A DNA stretch of 64,000 nucleotides from NCBI GenBank assembly GCA_025363455.1, contig JANYDW010000002.1:24647-88646 (forward strand). The letters run 5' to 3'. Source of the stretch: Oleiharenicola sp. (GTDB taxonomy: Bacteria; Verrucomicrobiota; Verrucomicrobiia; Opitutales; Opitutaceae). The translations under genes were made by a program, and so were the position numbers. The notes beneath the pieces are model-generated. The model was not told the origin of the DNA. It saw nothing but the letters and a program-made list of their open reading frames with translations, and did no database searches. Shown here piece after piece: positions 25,721-33,095 of the stretch. Numbering within the stretch: the first letter of the stretch is position 1; each line of letters begins with the position of its first letter.

Positions 25721-26062
25721 TTGCTGTCGTGGTGGCGCATCTCCTCCCACCCCGATCTTCCCGCGTGTGCCGGTTGTGGCCGTTGCTGCCATCTGGTGGT
25801 CGAGTTGCGGGCGGGGGATGTGGTGCCCGACCATTTCATCGTCGAACATGCCGGCGCGCGCTGCATGGATCAGCGCGGCAACGGCGCCTGCGTCGCCCTC
25901 GATCCAGCCACATTCCTCTGCACCATCTATGCCGACCGACCGCAGACCTGCCGCGATTTCAATCGCGGTGAAAGTCTCTGCCGCCAGATCCTTGCCACCG
26001 GCCGGAACCTGACCACCTTGGAACGGTCGCAACTTGATCAGCCTGCCGCGTCTGCCTCATGA
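25721..26062 (+). CDS. Short YkgJ-type cysteine-cluster protein
   Basis: The 113-residue protein carries the cluster CAGCGRCC at residues 16-23 and a second group CTIYADRPQTCRDF about 50 residues later, as in YkgJ/UPF0153 proteins thought to bind zinc or an iron-sulfur centre. The only in-frame start before the first cysteines is a TTG at 25721, so the start is uncertain. The last four bases overlap the next gene (ATGA), implying translational coupling to the thioredoxin-like protein. Confidence 0.72.
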   Translation: MLSWWRISSHPDLPACAGCGRCCHLVVELRAGDVVPDHFIVEHAGARCMDQRGNGACVALDPATFLCTIYADRPQTCRDFNRGESLCRQILATGRNLTTLERSQLDQPAASAS

Positions 26063-26496
26063 CTTTCCGCCAGCTACTTCTGCCCGTTTTCTGTGTCCTC
26101 GCTCTCGCCGCCCCGGGCTATGGCCAAAGCAGACACACGAAGGGGGAGAAGCCACTGAGCATTGCCCAAGGGCAGAAGGTCGACCTCGCCGACTTCCTCG
26201 TGACGGGTAAGACTACCATCTTTGAGTTCACCAGCGAGTATTGCCCGCCCTGCCGCGGCTACGCCGAGCCGCTCCTCGCGCTGCACCAGCGCGGAACGAA
26301 CCTGGCGGTGGTCAAGGTCGACATCAACCGGCCGGAATACCATCTGATCGATTGGGAGTCGCCCGTCGCCCGGCAATATGCGCTTTCCGATAAAGGCCTC
26401 CCCTACTTCAAGATTTTCGGACCCGACGGCAAACTGATGGTCGAAGGCCCGGACGCACGACAACAGGTCAACGAGTGGGTCGAGCAGCTGCATTGA
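26059..26496 (+). CDS. Exported thioredoxin-like protein (CPPC active site)
   Basis: The 145-residue protein has a signal peptide (residues 1-22, ending GYGQS) and a thioredoxin fold. The active site EYCPPCRGY lies near residue 60, the central strand is AVVKVDINR, and the cis-Pro segment is KGLPYFKIFGPDG. It probably acts as a thiol-disulfide oxidoreductase in the periplasm. It overlaps the cysteine-rich YkgJ-type gene upstream by four bases. A clear paralog with CGPC lies at 49595-50065; both share a LADxxVxGKTT opening and an IDWESPVARQ segment not found in ordinary thioredoxins. Confidence 0.85.
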   Translation: MTFRQLLLPVFCVLALAAPGYGQSRHTKGEKPLSIAQGQKVDLADFLVTGKTTIFEFTSEYCPPCRGYAEPLLALHQRGTNLAVVKVDINRPEYHLIDWESPVARQYALSDKGLPYFKIFGPDGKLMVEGPDARQQVNEWVEQLH

Positions 26497-26527
26497 GGGC
26501 GCCGAGCTAGGCCGGCCCGAGCCGGCA

Positions 26528-27412
26528 TCAGCCGCCGCTGCCCGCACCGGACCTCGGTCCCGCAGGATCCCTCGCCGGCTTCCTCATCAGCTTCTGATCA
26601 TCCAGACAGTCGGTGCAGATGCCATGGGTGAACTGGATGTGATCCCGGTGGGCAAAATAAACCTCCACCTGCCGCCAGTAGCCGTCGTCGTCCCGCACTT
26701 TTTTGCACCACGCACAGATCGGCAGCAGACCGGTAAGCGCCTGCACCTCGGCGTGGGCGCTGCTCAGCTCCTCGTGCCGCAGCTGGAGGGTGGCGATCAG
26801 GATGGCCACGAACAACGCCACCATGAAAAAGCTGACCTCCAGGTCGCCGATGATCTGCAGCGAGGCCGAGGCCTCGGTCAAGCCGGGGACTTCAAAAAGC
26901 AGGTCGAGCGTGACACGCAGCACATGGAAAATGCCGTGGAGCAGGAAGGCGTTGGCGGGCGAGAACAACGGCTGCCAAAACATCGCCGGGGCCGCCCGCA
27001 GGCTGCGCAGGGCCCAGAAGGAGAGGCCGGCCCAGACAATCCCGTTCATCGCCATGCGCCAGTTCGCCGGCTGGATCCAGAGCAGAAAGGCGACCAGGCC
27101 GGCCGAGTGCAGCAGCAGCACCACCGCGAGCCCGCGCCAAGACCGGGGCAGGCCGGCGGTGCGTTGCGCGCCCAGACACAGGGCGCAATGCCCGACCGTG
27201 ACCAGTACCGTCGGGCCCAGGCGGGAAATCCAGTGCGGCAACTCCGGTCGCATTGCAAAAAGCATATCGGCCACGGTCATCACCCAAGCCGCCATGATCC
27301 AATAGCGCATCGTCTGCGGCCGGCCCTGCTGGTACCAGTGGTGCGTCAACAGGCCTGCGAGGATCACACCGATGACGATGTTGGTGAGGTAGGTGATGGT
27401 CTCCTGACCCAT
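26528..27412 (-). CDS. Membrane sensor-like protein with C-terminal cysteine-cluster domain
   Basis: The 294-residue protein has about seven transmembrane helices (residues 5-235). A short coiled segment (QLRHEELSSAHAEVQALTGL) and a terminal domain with LLPICAWCKKVRDDDGYWRQVEVYF and THGICTDCLDD follow. That CxxC...CxxC module is common at the end of response regulators and PAS-domain kinases, where its role is unknown. No kinase or cyclase domain is attached. The ATG at 27412 gives a start at the first helix; a long upstream extension has no support. It is transcribed divergently from the XylR-type regulator with 136 bp between them. Confidence 0.75.
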   Translation of the reverse strand: MGQETITYLTNIVIGVILAGLLTHHWYQQGRPQTMRYWIMAAWVMTVADMLFAMRPELPHWISRLGPTVLVTVGHCALCLGAQRTAGLPRSWRGLAVVLLLHSAGLVAFLLWIQPANWRMAMNGIVWAGLSFWALRSLRAAPAMFWQPLFSPANAFLLHGIFHVLRVTLDLLFEVPGLTEASASLQIIGDLEVSFFMVALFVAILIATLQLRHEELSSAHAEVQALTGLLPICAWCKKVRDDDGYWRQVEVYFAHRDHIQFTHGICTDCLDDQKLMRKPARDPAGPRSGAGSGG

Positions 27413-27548
27413 AGGCAATGCCCGCAAGATGAACCAAGCCGTCCCGTTGGAAAGAGTAATATGGAAAGGGCTTTCCGCCGGCCTTGGTCTGCCCGGGTCC
27501 GCCTGCCGGGATTGCATATCCGCGCAGAGATTCCATCTTGTCCGGGCA

Positions 27549-28709
27549 ATGAAGCCGAAGATCCTGCTCGTATTCCTGATGCGCTTCGAGGAGGCGACCC
27601 GCATGCTGCAAGGCATCGTGCAGCACGAGCGCTCGCACCGGCAGTGGTCCACTTTTCTCGACGACGAGGCGCGCACCGAGCGCGACCCCGGCTTTCTGCG
27701 CGGTGAGAAGTGGCAGGGCGTGATCAGCCGCCATACCACGCCGGGCCTCGTCAAAAGCTGCGCCCAACTCGGCATCCCGCTGGTCGATCTCAACGACAGC
27801 GCCCCGTTCCCCGGTGTCCCCAAGATCCGGCCCAACAACACCGCCATTGGCCATCTTGGCGCCGAACATTTTCTCGAGCGCGGCTTCCGCCACTTCGCCT
27901 ATTGCGGTTTTTCCAACGAAGCCTGGTCCTGCGAACGCCGGGACGGTTTCGTCGAGGCCCTGAGGCTAACCGACCACACCGGTGATTTGCTGGATCTCAA
28001 GTACCCGGGCGTCATCACCCCGGACTGGGACGCCGAGCAAACCCGGCTGATCGCCGCCTGGCTCACCGGCCTGCCCAAGCCGGTGGCGATCATGGCCTGC
28101 GTGGATGTGCGTGCCTTCCAGGTCATTGCTGCCGCGCAACACGCCGGCCTCCTCGTCCCCGAGGAAATTGCCCTGCTCGGCGTCAACAACGACGTCATGC
28201 GCTGCGAGCTCTCCTATCCGTCGCTCTCGAGCATCGCGCTCAACGCCCACCAGTCCGGCTACCACGCCGCCGAGGTGCTGGACCGCATGCTCCGCGGCGA
28301 GAAACCTGGCGCCATGGACGTACGGGTCGATCCGCTCGGGGTCGTGGCCCGGCTTTCCACGGACATTCTCGCCGTCGGGGACAAAAATGTGGCCGCAGCG
28401 CTCAGCTTCATCCGCGAGCGTGCCTGCCAGGGCATAAGCGTTGACGAGGTGGTGACGCATTCCGCCGCCTCCCGCAGCCAGCTGGAAAAGAAATTCCGTC
28501 GCTTCATCGGGCGCTCGCCCCAGGCCGAAATACGGCGGGTGCAGCTCGCCCGTATCAAGGAGCTGCTGTCGGAGACTGACCTGCCGCTCAAGAGCATCGC
28601 CAGCGTGACCGGCTTCGAGCACATCGAATACCTCTCGGTCGTGTTCAAGCGCCTGACCGGCGAATCTCCCGGCCACTACCGCAAGCATACCCGGGCGATT
28701 CATAAATAG
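27549..28709 (+). CDS. XylR-type transcriptional regulator (periplasmic-binding-like sensor + AraC HTH)
   Basis: The 386-residue protein combines two parts. Residues 1-270 are a LacI-type ligand-binding domain (HFAYCGFSNEAWSCERRDGF, MACVDVRAFQVIAAA, EEIALLGVNNDVMRCELSYPSLSSI). Residues 285-383 are an AraC-type double helix-turn-helix (LEKKFRRFIGRSPQAEIRR, KSIASVTGFEHIEYLSVVFKRLTGESPGHYR). This is the architecture of XylR, which activates xylose genes when xylose is bound. The family is used widely in Verrucomicrobiota near hemicellulose enzymes. No target operon is adjacent, so the ligand is unproven. A terminator follows. Confidence 0.9.
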   Translation: MKPKILLVFLMRFEEATRMLQGIVQHERSHRQWSTFLDDEARTERDPGFLRGEKWQGVISRHTTPGLVKSCAQLGIPLVDLNDSAPFPGVPKIRPNNTAIGHLGAEHFLERGFRHFAYCGFSNEAWSCERRDGFVEALRLTDHTGDLLDLKYPGVITPDWDAEQTRLIAAWLTGLPKPVAIMACVDVRAFQVIAAAQHAGLLVPEEIALLGVNNDVMRCELSYPSLSSIALNAHQSGYHAAEVLDRMLRGEKPGAMDVRVDPLGVVARLSTDILAVGDKNVAAALSFIRERACQGISVDEVVTHSAASRSQLEKKFRRFIGRSPQAEIRRVQLARIKELLSETDLPLKSIASVTGFEHIEYLSVVFKRLTGESPGHYRKHTRAIHK

Positions 28710-28739
28710 GCGTTGGACTTTCCGCTGATCCCCAAGAAA

Positions 28740-28778
28740 AACGCCCCGGGGGAAATCCCCCGGGGCGTTGTTATTTTC
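28740..28778. terminator. Strong hairpin terminator, probably bidirectional
   Basis: A perfect 13-bp stem, AACGCCCCGGGGG (28740-28752) with its complement (28757-28769) and loop AAAT. On the + strand it is followed by GTTATTTTCTTT, serving the XylR-type gene. On the - strand it is followed by TTTCTTGGG, serving the small gene at 28780-28872. Confidence 0.9.
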
Positions 28779-28779
28779 T

Positions 28780-28872
28780 TTAGAACCGGCGCTCCCGGCT
28801 ATCGGCGGCCGCAATGAGGTAGATCACTGCAACCGCCAACCAGGAGACCGTGATGGCGATGATAGTCAGCAT
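28780..28872 (-). CDS. 30-residue single-helix membrane peptide
   Basis: This small gene encodes MLTIIAITVSWLAVAVIYLI followed by a short Ala/charged tail ending SRERRF. It is one transmembrane helix with a basic C-terminus. Unlike nearly all genes in the window it has a good ribosome binding site, GGAGG 11 bases before the ATG. It also has a well-spaced promoter (29026-29054) and a terminator directly after its TAA. The length, topology and ERRF ending recall KdpF, the small subunit of the potassium ATPase, but no kdpABC is present, so that similarity may be superficial. A free-standing regulatory or toxin-like membrane peptide is equally possible. Confidence 0.6.
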   Translation of the reverse strand: MLTIIAITVSWLAVAVIYLIAAADSRERRF

Positions 28873-29019
28873 GACTGTATCGTCCTCCGTTGCCGCTTGA
28901 AGCGGCGGTCAGAGCCCGTTCCCCGCGAAGGGTTCAGGCTGTTTCATTCAAACAACTGGAAAGGACCCAGCCCCCTCCATCGCCACCCAAAATGGGATTC
29001 CTTTAGCGGATAGCAAGTA
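28873..29019 (-). promoter_or_regulatory. Structured 5' leader of the 30-residue peptide gene
   Basis: The predicted transcript has about 147 bases before the ATG. Read on the - strand it can form a series of hairpins: CCC-ATTTT-GGG, CTGG-GTCCTTT-CCAG, TGTTT-GAATG-AAACA, CCC-TTCGC-GGG, and GCCGC-TTCAA-GCGGC (28892-28906). The last hairpin ends three bases before the ribosome binding site. Such density suggests a regulatory leader or a riboswitch. I could not assign a known class. Confidence 0.4.
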
Positions 29020-29025
29020 ATGGAA

Positions 29026-29054
29026 TATATATCTTGTTATTCGTTGCATTTCAA
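29026..29054 (-). promoter_or_regulatory. Sigma-70-like promoter for the small peptide gene
   Basis: On the - strand TTGAAA (29054-29049) and TATATA (29031-29026) are separated by exactly 17 bases, a near-consensus housekeeping promoter pointing at the small gene. The surrounding 60 bp are A/T-rich. Confidence 0.65.
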
Positions 29055-29214
29055 TTGATAGCACAATTCAAATCGAGGTGATGAGAGGTTGATTGCCGCC
29101 GATAGAGTAGGCGATGGTCGAATTGTAAAATACTCCTTGGCCTCGACCTGAATCGTGAAACTTTGGGTCGCCAGAGCCCCGAACTCTGTCCCTATGGCGC
29201 CAACCCTCGGACCC

Positions 29215-29811
29215 ATGAAAATCAAGTCGGCCATTTTCGAAACCAGCGCCCCCAACCTGTCCGGGTGCCCGCGCCTGGCATTGCCGGAGTTCGCTTTCAT
29301 CGGCCGTTCCAACGTCGGCAAATCCTCGTTGATCAACTTGCTGGCGGAGCAGCGCGATCTCGCCCGGGTCTCCGACCTGCCAGGCAAGACACAGTTGATA
29401 AATTTCTTCACGATCAACAAGAACTGGCGCCTCGTGGATCTGCCCGGGTACGGCTATGCGCACGTCTCCAAGACCAAGCGCGCCGACTTTAACGAGGCCG
29501 TCGCCGACTACATCGAGGGCCGCGAGAATCTCCGGACAGTTTTCATCCTGATCGACTCGCGCCTTCCCCCGCAGCAGCTCGACGTGGATTTCCTCGGCTG
29601 GTTGGCCGGCACCGGGGTAGCCTTCGTGCTCGTCTTCACCAAAATCGACAAGCTGTCCCTGTCACAGGCGCAGAACAGCATCGCCCTATTCCGCCAGACG
29701 GTGTTGTCCGGCATCAATCCCACGCCAAAGGTCATCGCCTCCTCGTCCAAGACCAAGACCGGCCGGAGCGAAATCCTGCAATATATCACGGACACGCTGG
29801 CCGGCGGTTGA
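29215..29811 (+). CDS. engB: Ribosome biogenesis GTP-binding protein EngB (YsxC/YihA)
   Basis: The 198-residue GTPase has all G motifs: G1 GRSNVGKSSL near residue 30, G2 around PGKTQLINFF, G3 DLPGYGYA, G4 TKIDK and G5 SSKTKTG. EngB is needed for assembly of the large ribosomal subunit. The ATG at 29215 gives the family's usual start (IKSAIFETSAPNLSGCP); an in-frame ATG at 29194 would add seven residues. Its promoter must lie in the A/T-rich stretch 28990-29100, back-to-back with that of the small peptide gene. Confidence 0.95.
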   Translation: MKIKSAIFETSAPNLSGCPRLALPEFAFIGRSNVGKSSLINLLAEQRDLARVSDLPGKTQLINFFTINKNWRLVDLPGYGYAHVSKTKRADFNEAVADYIEGRENLRTVFILIDSRLPPQQLDVDFLGWLAGTGVAFVLVFTKIDKLSLSQAQNSIALFRQTVLSGINPTPKVIASSSKTKTGRSEILQYITDTLAGG

Positions 29812-29967
29812 CGAATCAGATCCCACGCTGGCATGCTAATGTATGCCCTATTCCGCGTCCAACTGCGCTTGCCCAGCGCAAAGAGTTGGCTAGCTTGCTC
29901 CCGCCGCGGACCCTATGCGCTGCGACGCCCGGACCGTTTTCACCCCAACCTCAAAAAACAAAAACCC

Positions 29968-30492
29968 ATGTCATCCCGTCTCCGCTGCCTCAGCCTGGTC
30001 ACCGTCCTCGCCCTCACCGCCGCCACCCTTGCCTCCGCCGCCGAGGCGATCCGCATCCGCGCTGGCACCACGGCCAAACACACCGATGAAAACGGTGTGG
30101 TCTGGCTCGCCGACCAGGGCTTTGACGGAGGCGACACGATCGATCGCGGCGACATCAAGGTCGGCAACACCAAGACCCCGTCGATCTACACGGCCGAGCG
30201 CTACAGCATGACCTCGTTCAAGCAGACCGTCCCCAACGGCAAATACACCGTGAAGCTCCACTTCGCCGAGACCTACGAAGGCATCGGCGGGGTCGGCAAC
30301 CGCGTCTTCACCTTCAATGTCGAGGGCCACGAGTTCAAAAACTTCGACGTCACGGCCAAGGCCGGCGGCGACATGAAAGCCTACGTCGAGACGGTCGAGG
30401 TCGAGGTCAAGGACGGTAAGCTCGACATTACTTTCACGGCCCAGGTCGAAAATCCCCAGATCAACGCCCTCGAGATCATCCCGGCCGCCTGA
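29968..30492 (+). CDS. Secreted malectin-like domain protein
   Basis: The 174-residue product has a signal peptide (residues 1-25, ending LASAAE) and a single malectin-like beta-sandwich. Visible motifs are IRIRAGTTAKHTDENGVVWLADQGFDGG, YTAERYSM, FKQTVPNGKYTVKLHFAETYEGI, RVFTFNVEGHEFKNFDV and PQINALEIIPA. Malectin domains bind carbohydrates; this stand-alone form may be a secreted carbohydrate-binding accessory. The ATG at 29968 gives the signal peptide; a longer frame from 29833 lacks support. Confidence 0.85.
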   Translation: MSSRLRCLSLVTVLALTAATLASAAEAIRIRAGTTAKHTDENGVVWLADQGFDGGDTIDRGDIKVGNTKTPSIYTAERYSMTSFKQTVPNGKYTVKLHFAETYEGIGGVGNRVFTFNVEGHEFKNFDVTAKAGGDMKAYVETVEVEVKDGKLDITFTAQVENPQINALEIIPAA

Positions 30493-30544
30493 GCCGCAGC
30501 ACAAAGCCGGGAATAAGACCCGGGCCTGCTTCATCTGACGCGAG

Positions 30545-31387
30545 ATGCTGCGACTCGGAATAGCCCTCTTGCTCATTGCGCTTTTCCCGGTGCGGTTGCC
30601 GGCGGCGGGGACTTGGCGGGTAAGCTCCGAGGCAAGCTGGCACGGCAACGTCACCAACTCCGACCGGCCGGCCGACCGCCTGCCGGCCCTGCAATGGCAG
30701 ACCGGGGTTGCGGTTGAATACCACCGGCCTTTGCCCGGGGGTAACGTCCTTTCGGCCGGGCTGCGGATTGCCTTGGACCTGTGGCCGAGATACCAGGGCC
30801 TCGACGCCATCACCCTCGGCCCCACGCTCGGCTGGGATCACAAGTTCGGACTGGGGGCGCAAGCCTGGGTGCTCGCAGCGGCGGCGGCGGGCGGCTGGGT
30901 CAGCGGGCGCGAGTCAGACCGCTCGGGCCTCGCCGGGCAACTCCAGCTTGAAATCAGGAAACGCTGGAATGACTCGTGGCAGTTTGCCTTCGGAACCGAA
31001 CGCATCCGTTACGATGCCCGCGGCCATGCCTTCGACAACTCCGGCCGGGAGAATTATCTGCGAGCTGCGTTCCAGGTGAACGCCGTCTGGCGCGCGACCG
31101 CCGAACTGCGCCAGCGCGCCGGGGTGGTGGTCTCCTACACTTCACCCCCCAGACCAGACCTGGTGCAGGCCGGCAAGGTCCTGACCCTGGTCGACACCTT
31201 CGAGCGGGGCGCACCTTTGCTGGCCTATTATTTTCCCGCTGACACCCGGAGCACCTCCCTCGAATTACTCCGGTCACTGGGGCCGGCGACTTCGGCCTAC
31301 CTGCGGTTCGAATACCGGGAGACCACGCACAAGGCCCTGCGCTACTCCAACCAGCGCTCCACGGTGGGTGTAGTCCGCCGCTTCTAG
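30545..31387 (+). CDS. Putative outer-membrane beta-barrel protein
   Basis: The 280-residue protein has a signal peptide (residues 1-21, ending RLPAAG). Many amphipathic strands alternate aromatic and polar residues (TGVAVEYHRPLPGG, SAYLRFEYRETTHKALRY), and it ends GVVRRF with a C-terminal Phe, the recognition signal of barrel insertion. It probably forms an outer-membrane barrel of 12 to 14 strands. Ligand and role are unknown. It follows the malectin gene by 52 bp and may be co-transcribed. Confidence 0.65.
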   Translation: MLRLGIALLLIALFPVRLPAAGTWRVSSEASWHGNVTNSDRPADRLPALQWQTGVAVEYHRPLPGGNVLSAGLRIALDLWPRYQGLDAITLGPTLGWDHKFGLGAQAWVLAAAAAGGWVSGRESDRSGLAGQLQLEIRKRWNDSWQFAFGTERIRYDARGHAFDNSGRENYLRAAFQVNAVWRATAELRQRAGVVVSYTSPPRPDLVQAGKVLTLVDTFERGAPLLAYYFPADTRSTSLELLRSLGPATSAYLRFEYRETTHKALRYSNQRSTVGVVRRF

Positions 31388-31400
31388 CAAACTCCAGCCG

Positions 31401-32132
31401 TCAGGCAGCCGACTTGGTCTCGGCGTCAGGCCGGCACGAAACCGCCACCAGCCAGGCCACACCCGCCAGCGCCAGGGCCTCGAAGACTCCGGCCAGTTCA
31501 AAGGCGTTGTGCATCTTCAGCGCGAGCGGGATGTGCAGCAGCAGCACCCACAGGAGAATCATCACACCGGACAGAATCCCCGCCAACCGACGCGTTGGCG
31601 GCAGCAAAACTCCCACCCCGCCCGCCAGCAACGCCACCGCGCTGAAGTAGGTCCAGAAACGCTGGTTCGGCGGAATCCACGCGGGGACCATGGTGTCCAC
31701 GAATCCGGAGTACTGGAAATGCGCCCAGCCGCAGACCAGGAAAAAAATCGCAAAAAGGACTGATGCGATCCATGCCTCTTTTTCGCCACGGCTGCCGACC
31801 AACAGCGCGCCACCCAACAGGGCGAGGATCTTGGTGGGATTAACCCAGGCACCGGAATTCGCCGCGAGTTCGGGTATGCGAAAGCCAAACAGGATCAGCA
31901 ACAGCCCGGCCAGGCTGAACGCTGCCAGACGGGACTTGTACCCAGTGAGGATCGCCCCGCCGATCACCACCAGCGCTACACCGAGCACGATGGCGCAGGT
32001 CTCGGGAGCCGGCACCCATGCCGGCAGCTTGGGCACAAGGCGCACGAAACCGGCATTGACGATCTGCATCAGCCCGGAAGCGATAATGGCGGCGCCAAAG
32101 CAAAAGCGACCGGCACGGGGTAGGACGTCCAT
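31401..32132 (-). CDS. DoxX/TMEM35-like integral membrane protein
   Basis: The 243-residue protein has about eight helices. The first half resembles DoxX-like proteins: FCFGAAIIASGLMQIVNAGFVRLVPKLPAWVP, with the second helix containing GVALVVIGGAIL. The second half repeats the theme (YSGFVDTMVPAWIPPNQRFWTYFSAVALLAGGVG), so the protein appears to be an internal duplication of the four-helix DoxX unit. The biochemical role is not known. Confidence 0.7.
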   Translation of the reverse strand: MDVLPRAGRFCFGAAIIASGLMQIVNAGFVRLVPKLPAWVPAPETCAIVLGVALVVIGGAILTGYKSRLAAFSLAGLLLILFGFRIPELAANSGAWVNPTKILALLGGALLVGSRGEKEAWIASVLFAIFFLVCGWAHFQYSGFVDTMVPAWIPPNQRFWTYFSAVALLAGGVGVLLPPTRRLAGILSGVMILLWVLLLHIPLALKMHNAFELAGVFEALALAGVAWLVAVSCRPDAETKSAA

Positions 32133-32170
32133 GAGATGTCTCAACACCGCTTCGAGGCGGACCCCTTCAG

Positions 32171-32914
32171 CTATTTGCGCACCGCCGCTTTTACCCCGGC
32201 TACAAACACCGAACTGCCCGCGGGCAGCGGCCAGCCACGGCTGGTCCACGCGTGCTCCCACCACGCCATCGCGGACAAACCCGATTCGATGGGCGCGGGA
32301 TACACCAGCACGTCGCTGGTTGGCCGCGACGGCGGGAACAGTTTCCGGCGCAACACCACCAGCGGCAACACCAGCAGGTTAGCGTAGCTGGCAAAACGCA
32401 CCTCCAGCCCGGCGGCCCGAAACAATGCCACCAATTCCGGCCGGGTGAACCGTTGTTTCGACTCCACCGCCTCGTCATGATAAGACCACAGCCACCGGTA
32501 GGCCGGCTCGTTGACCAGCACGACGCCCCCGGGCTTCACGCAGCGGGCAAACTCGCGCAGGGCCGCCCCCGCGTCCTCGACATGATAAAGGACGTCGCCC
32601 GTCGTAATTGCATCGAAGGTCCCGTCGGCAAACGGCAGCGCCGTGATCGAGCCCTCAGTGATCTCCGCCCCGGTACGCTCCCGGGCCAGCGAACACGCCA
32701 TCGGAGAAACGTCCACCCCGGTCACCTGCCACGCAGCGTAGGTGGTGCGCAGCCCCTTGATAAACCCACCGGTACCGCAGCCAGCATCGAGCACCCGGGC
32801 TGACCCCGGCGGCAGCAGCCGCGCCAGCCAGTGCGCCCGCCGCCGGTGCAACGCGCGGAAATACCACATGCGGTCCTCGGTCTCGGCGAGTTTGCGATAT
32901 TCGTCTGCTTGCAT
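32171..32914 (-). CDS. Class I SAM-dependent methyltransferase
   Basis: The 247-residue protein has the Rossmann-type methyltransferase motifs VLDAGCGTGGFIKGL (motif I, near residue 41), VTGVDVSPMACSLAR, FDAITTGDVLYHVED and CVKPGGVVLVNEPAY. It opens with YRKLAETEDRMWYFRALHRRR. These features match the family methylating small molecules or glycan precursors; the substrate is unknown. The ATG at 32914 is preferred over a longer frame from 32959. It lies 38 bp upstream of the DoxX-like gene on the same strand. Confidence 0.85.
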   Translation of the reverse strand: MQADEYRKLAETEDRMWYFRALHRRRAHWLARLLPPGSARVLDAGCGTGGFIKGLRTTYAAWQVTGVDVSPMACSLARERTGAEITEGSITALPFADGTFDAITTGDVLYHVEDAGAALREFARCVKPGGVVLVNEPAYRWLWSYHDEAVESKQRFTRPELVALFRAAGLEVRFASYANLLVLPLVVLRRKLFPPSRPTSDVLVYPAPIESGLSAMAWWEHAWTSRGWPLPAGSSVFVAGVKAAVRK

Positions 32915-33095
32915 GGCCGGTGCGCAGTGTCCGTGTCCGCCTCCGGGTGGCGACCCCAAAGTTGGCTCTGCCCTGTAGCGGCGATCTGTGACCGCCGGCC
33001 CTGAAAACGGCGCTCATTGAGCGCAGCACTAGCATACCCAGCCCCTGCTTGCTAATCCGGCCAAGTACCGCACTTATCTGCGTGCCGCACCGGAG

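Noticed and set aside
28780..28872. Calling the 30-residue peptide KdpF outright
   Set aside because: No kdpABC genes follow; a terminator does. Size and the ERRF ending alone are insufficient.
28873..29019. c-di-AMP (ydaO) or other named riboswitch in the small-gene leader
   Set aside because: Some short G-rich and hairpin elements looked similar, but I could not align the conserved core, so no class is named.
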